This document shows positions 60,087 to 64,000 of a stretch of 64,000 nucleotides of DNA, piece by piece. This stretch comes from an uncultured Bacteroidales bacterium (GTDB lineage: Bacteria; Bacteroidota; Bacteroidia; Bacteroidales; F082): NCBI GenBank assembly GCA_947303395.1, contig CAMYYD010000003.1:1-64000 (forward strand). Direction: 5' to 3'. Every line of letters starts with the position of its first letter. Position 1 is the first letter of the stretch. The notes beneath the pieces are model-generated. The model was not told the DNA's origin and made no database searches. It worked only from the letters and a program-made list of their open reading frames with translations. Made by a program: the position numbers and the translations under genes.

Positions 60087-61226
60087 TCAAAACGGTACAT
60101 CTTCATCAGATGGTGATGATGTTTGTATTTTCTTTTTATAATCATCCAGCAAACTTCTGTAATACACCAACTCTTTGATCATTGTATTTGTGTCTCTAAC
60201 TGCCTCAACAATAATCTGTTTGACATCGTTAGAAATTGCTGCAAATTCAGACCAATCTTTTTGATGAGTATAATAAGAATCATCAGAAAAAGGAAATGTA
60301 GCAAGAAAAAAAGTTCCGTCATTCTTCACAATAGCCAACCGCATTTTTCCATTCTTGTCTTCAAATCTCTCTTCGTGCGAAATATTGCAATCAGCCAACA
60401 ACTCTTCCCATGATTGTTTTTTAAAAATTATATCAGGACTCGGTAATAGACAATCTATATAGTTTATCAGCGAGCGAAACTTGAGCACTCCTTTAGCAGC
60501 CTCTTTTGGAACATCAGATTTGTTGACAGAACTCATAATCAATGCTTTCATATCGTTCAACTGTTCTGATATTTGATTCATTTGTTTAGAAGTATCACTT
60601 TTACTCTTACTTTGAGACAATAACTTTTGAAACAAGTTAGACCATTGTTTCAATAAACAACTTTCTATATCCTCCAGTTTTCCAAATGGGAATAAAGCGT
60701 TATTATGAGTTCTTGCCCTCATGAAATTGATAAATTCAAATATATATGGAGCTGTTTCATCTTTATCTATTGATGGAAATTTCATATTCTTAATCACATC
60801 TCCATTTTCTTTGTTTTTTTCATAAACACGATGATCATGCCAAACGCTTTCATCTACAAAGCAATAAACAGGTATATCGGTTTCTATTGCTTTAAATATT
60901 TCATACTGTGTTACTGAGAGGTTATCCTTGTCCTCTAATATTTTTGTCTTAAAAGATGCCGCAGACAATGATTTAAAGTCAATCAAACTTTGCAAATTAG
61001 GCATTGCAGTCCCTCCAAATCGCGAACCGATGATTAATATAACCACATCAGCATTTGCGACTTCTTTGACACAACTTTCATGAGTATGATCTTGAGGGTC
61101 ATAAAACACGTCGTTATATTCGCTTAGCACAGCCTCATAACCCATGTTTTCAATAAAACTTTTGAGCTGAGAGCGAATTATGCTCAAATCATAGCATGTT
61201 GATGACACAAAAATTTTTAGTTTCAT
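60087..61226 (-). CDS. DUF4062 domain protein
   Basis: 379 residues. The first 150 residues (KIFVSSTCYDLSIIRSQLKSF, ANADVVILIIGSRFGG, SVTQYEIFKAIETDIPVYCFV) form the DUF4062 domain, a Rossmann/TIR-like fold that occurs as N-terminal sensor or effector in conflict systems. The rest is helical, with the C-terminal region around GVLKFRSLINYIDCLL. Partner unknown; neighbours are defence-like (KAP, OLD). Possibly cleaves or senses nucleotides; not shown here. Confidence 0.78.
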   Translation of the reverse strand: MKLKIFVSSTCYDLSIIRSQLKSFIENMGYEAVLSEYNDVFYDPQDHTHESCVKEVANADVVILIIGSRFGGTAMPNLQSLIDFKSLSAASFKTKILEDKDNLSVTQYEIFKAIETDIPVYCFVDESVWHDHRVYEKNKENGDVIKNMKFPSIDKDETAPYIFEFINFMRARTHNNALFPFGKLEDIESCLLKQWSNLFQKLLSQSKSKSDTSKQMNQISEQLNDMKALIMSSVNKSDVPKEAAKGVLKFRSLINYIDCLLPSPDIIFKKQSWEELLADCNISHEERFEDKNGKMRLAIVKNDGTFFLATFPFSDDSYYTHQKDWSEFAAISNDVKQIIVEAVRDTNTMIKELVYYRSLLDDYKKKIQTSSPSDEDVPF

Positions 61227-61256
61227 TATAACTATCTTTATGGAACGCTAAGTCGT

Positions 61257-61472
61257 TTACTTTACCTTCACCCTCAAAAACGACCCCAACTCCGATTCTG
61301 TCAGCACCTCAAGTTTATTGTCAAAATACATTTCGATTAAAATTGGATAAACCCGAAGCTGGTTGGCACCGGCATTGGCGATGATGTCGTCAACATCTAC
61401 GCCGTCGGGAAATTTTTCCAAATAAGTTTTTATGGCTTTTTGATCCTGCTGTTTGTAATCTATATCTGTCAT
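61257..61472 (-). CDS. 71-residue winged-helix-like protein, paralogue of the WecA tail
   Basis: Sequence YKQQDQKAIKTYLEKF, VDVDDIIANAGANQLRVYPI and LEVLTESELGSFLRVK aligns end to end with the last 65 residues of the next gene (YKDQDRKKILEFM, VYVDDIERRSGAEKLRIYPI, IKVITRSGLGSP). Both look like small winged helices. It starts 11 bases after that gene's stop, so it is a duplicated, detached domain. Function unknown; perhaps regulates the enzyme or binds the same ligand. Confidence 0.7.
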   Translation of the reverse strand: MTDIDYKQQDQKAIKTYLEKFPDGVDVDDIIANAGANQLRVYPILIEMYFDNKLEVLTESELGSFLRVKVK

Positions 61473-61483
61473 ATCATAAATTT

Positions 61484-62974
61484 TTAAAATGAAACATCTT
61501 CTGCCAAAGTGACAATCTCGGGCGAGCCAAGACCTGAACGGGTTATAACTTTTATATATCCACTCATCTCACCTTCAAACAAAATAGGATAAATTCTGAG
61601 TTTCTCAGCCCCGCTGCGTCGCTCAATGTCATCGACATAAACCTCAGCCTTGCCTTTCATAAACTCAAGAATTTTTTTTCTGTCCTGATCTTTATAATTT
61701 TCGGGGTCTGAGTCAAAGATTATAACATGCGATGGCTGTTTAACAGTAACTTCAAAAGGCTTCTCATCTTTTATTTCGCGTCGGTCAAGCAACATCTGAA
61801 GCCAAATCCACCAGTTTTTATGTCCAAGATGAGTCGAAATCGAATAATAAGCCAACTTGTGCATGGTGTCGGTGTGATGCTTGATTTGGTTAGATAGGAA
61901 GAAATATGTTCCCCATACCAATATTACCGCCGAAAGAATCACTATGTAAAGCTGCCAATCAATACTGGCTTCAAAATGATAAGCCAACAACCAAATACCG
62001 AAAATTATTAGATTGATACCGATTTCACCAAGTGAAGTTATTGAATGACTGAACCCTACATTGATAAAAACATGATGAAGATGCGTTTTGTCGGGATGGA
62101 ACGGACTCATGCGCTTCAAAATCCTCATTGTCATCACTCGTATGGTGTCGAAAACTGGCACACTAAATACAGCCAACGCCACCGCTATCACATTGGCATC
62201 CAAAAACTTATGATTTAACGCCACTATTGAATCACTGCGCAATATGCAGATCGTAAACCAAGTAATAAGGATACCCATCACCATGGTGCCGGCGTCGCCG
62301 ATAAACATTCGCGAATTAAGTCCAAACACATTGTGAAGCAGAAACGGAAATAACGAAGCAGCAACGATAAATGCGAGCATTGCGTTGGTTATGTCGCCTA
62401 CTGAATGAAAAATACAACCGTAAACAATGCAGCATGCGATACACAAACCGCTGCTCAGACCGTTCACACCATCAATCATATTGATGGCATTTATTATTCC
62501 CACTCCGGCAAACACCGTGAGAGGCACCGCTACATACCAATTAAAACCATTTACTCCCCACAATCCATGGAACGAATCAATACAGCTGCCCGAAGCATAA
62601 ATAATCCCCAGCACAGTAAAAATCTCTATTATAAAGCGGCTTCTCGGCGTTAATCCGATGATGTCATCCATGGCTCCAGTGTATAACATAATCACCATTG
62701 CCAATATTATCGGCAGAAGAGAGTGCAAATCGCTTTTACCAAAAAAATAATTCATTACCATGCCCGCAAGCACGCCTGCCACAACCCCTATAAAAACAGC
62801 AATGCCACCCATAACAGGTATAGGTGTCTTTTGCAGTTTTCGCGCGTCGGGATTATCGACAAGGTCTTTATCCTTGGCTATCTTAAGGATTTTGAAATAG
62901 GCATATCGCACAGCAAACAAAGCCATCAGCGATGCCGCCGCAATAATAATAACATTGAGGATATATATGCTCAT
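61484..62974 (-). CDS. wecA: Undecaprenyl-phosphate glycosyl-1-phosphate transferase (WecA/MraY family) with C-terminal domain
   Basis: 496 residues with about 11 membrane helices. Conserved cytoplasmic loops: YTGAMDDIIGLTPRSRF (DDxxG), INAINMIDGVNGLSSGL (NxxNxxDGxxGL), RMFIGDAGTMVMG and HPDKTHLHHVF (HxxxH). It starts lipid-linked glycan synthesis by moving a sugar-phosphate (commonly GlcNAc-1-P) to undecaprenyl phosphate. After the last helix there is an extra soluble region: residues 400-496 include a winged-helix-like tail paralogous to the 71-residue protein downstream. A -7-like TATCTTTG lies at 62999-63006. Confidence 0.9.
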   Translation of the reverse strand: MSIYILNVIIIAAASLMALFAVRYAYFKILKIAKDKDLVDNPDARKLQKTPIPVMGGIAVFIGVVAGVLAGMVMNYFFGKSDLHSLLPIILAMVIMLYTGAMDDIIGLTPRSRFIIEIFTVLGIIYASGSCIDSFHGLWGVNGFNWYVAVPLTVFAGVGIINAINMIDGVNGLSSGLCIACCIVYGCIFHSVGDITNAMLAFIVAASLFPFLLHNVFGLNSRMFIGDAGTMVMGILITWFTICILRSDSIVALNHKFLDANVIAVALAVFSVPVFDTIRVMTMRILKRMSPFHPDKTHLHHVFINVGFSHSITSLGEIGINLIIFGIWLLAYHFEASIDWQLYIVILSAVILVWGTYFFLSNQIKHHTDTMHKLAYYSISTHLGHKNWWIWLQMLLDRREIKDEKPFEVTVKQPSHVIIFDSDPENYKDQDRKKILEFMKGKAEVYVDDIERRSGAEKLRIYPILFEGEMSGYIKVITRSGLGSPEIVTLAEDVSF

Positions 62975-63034
62975 GTCGGGATGTATTTATTCAGGGTACA
63001 AAGATAGGGAAAATAAAAATATGATGTCTAAAAT

Positions 63035-64000
63035 TTATTTATTAACGAATCTTAAAATAAACTCAATGTCATCTTCCACTTTACACTCTTCAGTGTTTGG
63101 ATCCTTAATAAAATTCTTTTGCTGCTTAATAAAAGCCAGACCATCCTGACGACAATCATCCGCATAATAAGTTACGACATAACCATTTTCCATCTCTCCT
63201 AATGAGAAAGCTAAAGCGCCATTTTCGATTTTTCTTCGAAGCATCATGCTTGTTGCCGCATAAGCACCAATCAGCTGTGGCTGTGATCGAAAAGCTTCAC
63301 TTATTATGGTAATTATCTTTTCGTCTGAAAGACCTAACCTTCGCATTATCGCTGTCATAATAAATAATCCCCTGTGTGGTACTACTCTATTTAATGCTTG
63401 TGGTAGAGATATCTGTTTCCCTATATCATCCACAGCATGGTACAACTGTCGCAATGTATATGTCAAAAAATCATATTTATTCATAATGGCAAGAACCGCC
63501 TTGTTTTCCATCCCTGTTACTCTCGCCAACTCATTAACATAAAATTGATTTACTTGCTCTTGTAGAGAATAAGTAAAAACCCCTCTGTCGGAAAACTTAT
63601 TTATATAGCCGTCAAAACATGTTTTCGCTCCATAAAAATGATGAAATATGTTTTCTAGATTGTCATAGTCAAGACACACTACAATATTGTCGACACCGAA
63701 TTTATTTCCAACCGCACTATTGCTTCGTGGTGAAGCGCCATATTTATAACCATAGTCAACCTGCGCAGATATAACATTCAGAATTCTAAAAATATGCGCC
63801 GGATCTATTCTGTCCAAATCTTCAAAAACAAGACACACCTTCTTATGTGAATGTAGTTTTTTCCAATCTTTTATGATGTCACATAATATAGAAGTTATTG
63901 GATCAGATTCATATATACCTTTATCATCAAATGAAGCCATAAAATGCTCCAATTTTACACCAAGTTCTCCTCCATTCTTTTTGAACTCATCATACTTCTT
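63035..64000 (-). CDS. KAP-type P-loop NTPase, 5' end outside the window
   Basis: C-terminal 321 codons of a longer gene. The ORF track begins at a TTG (63952), but the frame is open to the window edge (KKYDEFKKNGGELGVKLEHF), so the start is beyond 64000. Walker B VCLVFEDLDRIDPAHI and the region DNIVVCLDYDNLENIFHHFY match KAP-like NTPases; Walker A would lie upstream. LTYTLRQLYHAVDD is the sensor-2 type helix. It is distinct from the 57093 KAP protein. Stop codon TAA at 63035. Confidence 0.8.
   Translation of the reverse strand, partial: KKYDEFKKNGGELGVKLEHFMASFDDKGIYESDPITSILCDIIKDWKKLHSHKKVCLVFEDLDRIDPAHIFRILNVISAQVDYGYKYGASPRSNSAVGNKFGVDNIVVCLDYDNLENIFHHFYGAKTCFDGYINKFSDRGVFTYSLQEQVNQFYVNELARVTGMENKAVLAIMNKYDFLTYTLRQLYHAVDDIGKQISLPQALNRVVPHRGLFIMTAIMRRLGLSDEKIITIISEAFRSQPQLIGAYAATSMMLRRKIENGALAFSLGEMENGYVVTYYADDCRQDGLAFIKQQKNFIKDPNTEECKVEDDIEFILRFVNK

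Noticed and set aside
1-64000. tRNA, rRNA or tmRNA genes, including a tRNA attachment site for the island
   Set aside because: I found no cloverleaf-like sequence or rRNA words by eye; a covariance search would be needed to exclude them fully.

Overview
The window looks like a chromosomal segment of an anaerobic Bacteroidales bacterium. This rests on several signs in the sequence. Many genes are preceded by the Bacteroidetes -7 box TAnnTTTG, often with TTG/TTTG about 20 bases upstream, and start codons mostly lack a Shine-Dalgarno motif. There are type IX secretion C-terminal tails, BspA-type leucine-rich repeats, a DUF3244-like protein, a single-chain iron-sulfur serine dehydratase and a Na+-pumping decarboxylase subunit. 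I saw no rRNA, tRNA or CRISPR array. Species cannot be named from this.

Layout. 0-5.5 kb: decarboxylase beta subunit, uridine kinase, an AlbA_2/Schlafen-type regulator and a membrane-tethered TPR regulator. 5.6-14.4 kb: small secreted proteins, then a coherent envelope cluster: ECF sigma factor, probable anti-sigma protein, a 'KYGD' beta-solenoid protein, a TonB-receptor-like barrel and a glutaminyl-cyclase-like lipoprotein. 14.3-18.6 kb (minus): two family 2 glycosyltransferases, phosphoglycerate kinase and a secreted beta-helix protein in one tight run. 18.8-34.8 kb: surface lipoproteins with a shared C-terminal domain, plus housekeeping genes (thpR, sdaA, peptide-type ABC ATPase, yfcC, hicB, fba, rnr). 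35-44 kb: fucose-related genes (mutarotase, fucose permease, nucleotidyltransferase-kinase fusion, fcl, gmd), hipBA and a sugar aminotransferase. 45-61 kb: a defence-like island. 61-63 kb: a WecA-type polyprenyl-phosphate glycosyltransferase, which brings back the polysaccharide theme.

The island holds, on the minus strand, a frameshifted tyrosine recombinase; a 1004-residue protein with a PLD-like HDR motif paired with a protein carrying an RN-x3-H HEPN signature; a non-retron, non-DGR reverse transcriptase followed by an AAA15-type ATPase and a PD-(D/E)XK-like protein; an OLD-type ATPase/TOPRIM nuclease; a membrane KAP NTPase; and a DUF4062 protein. Decayed genes (a helicase-associated-domain fragment, a WbuC cupin) sit between them. 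Polysaccharide genes lie on both sides, so the island probably entered a surface-polysaccharide locus.

The most unusual genome-wide signal is a set of dispersed imperfect-palindrome repeats. They fill most intergenic gaps, and several copies lie in frame inside genes (TPR regulator, fucose permease, sugar aminotransferase, ABC ATPase, a surface lipoprotein), where they encode extra linker peptides. One copy family brackets a GxxExxY-family PD-(D/E)XK gene closely on both sides.
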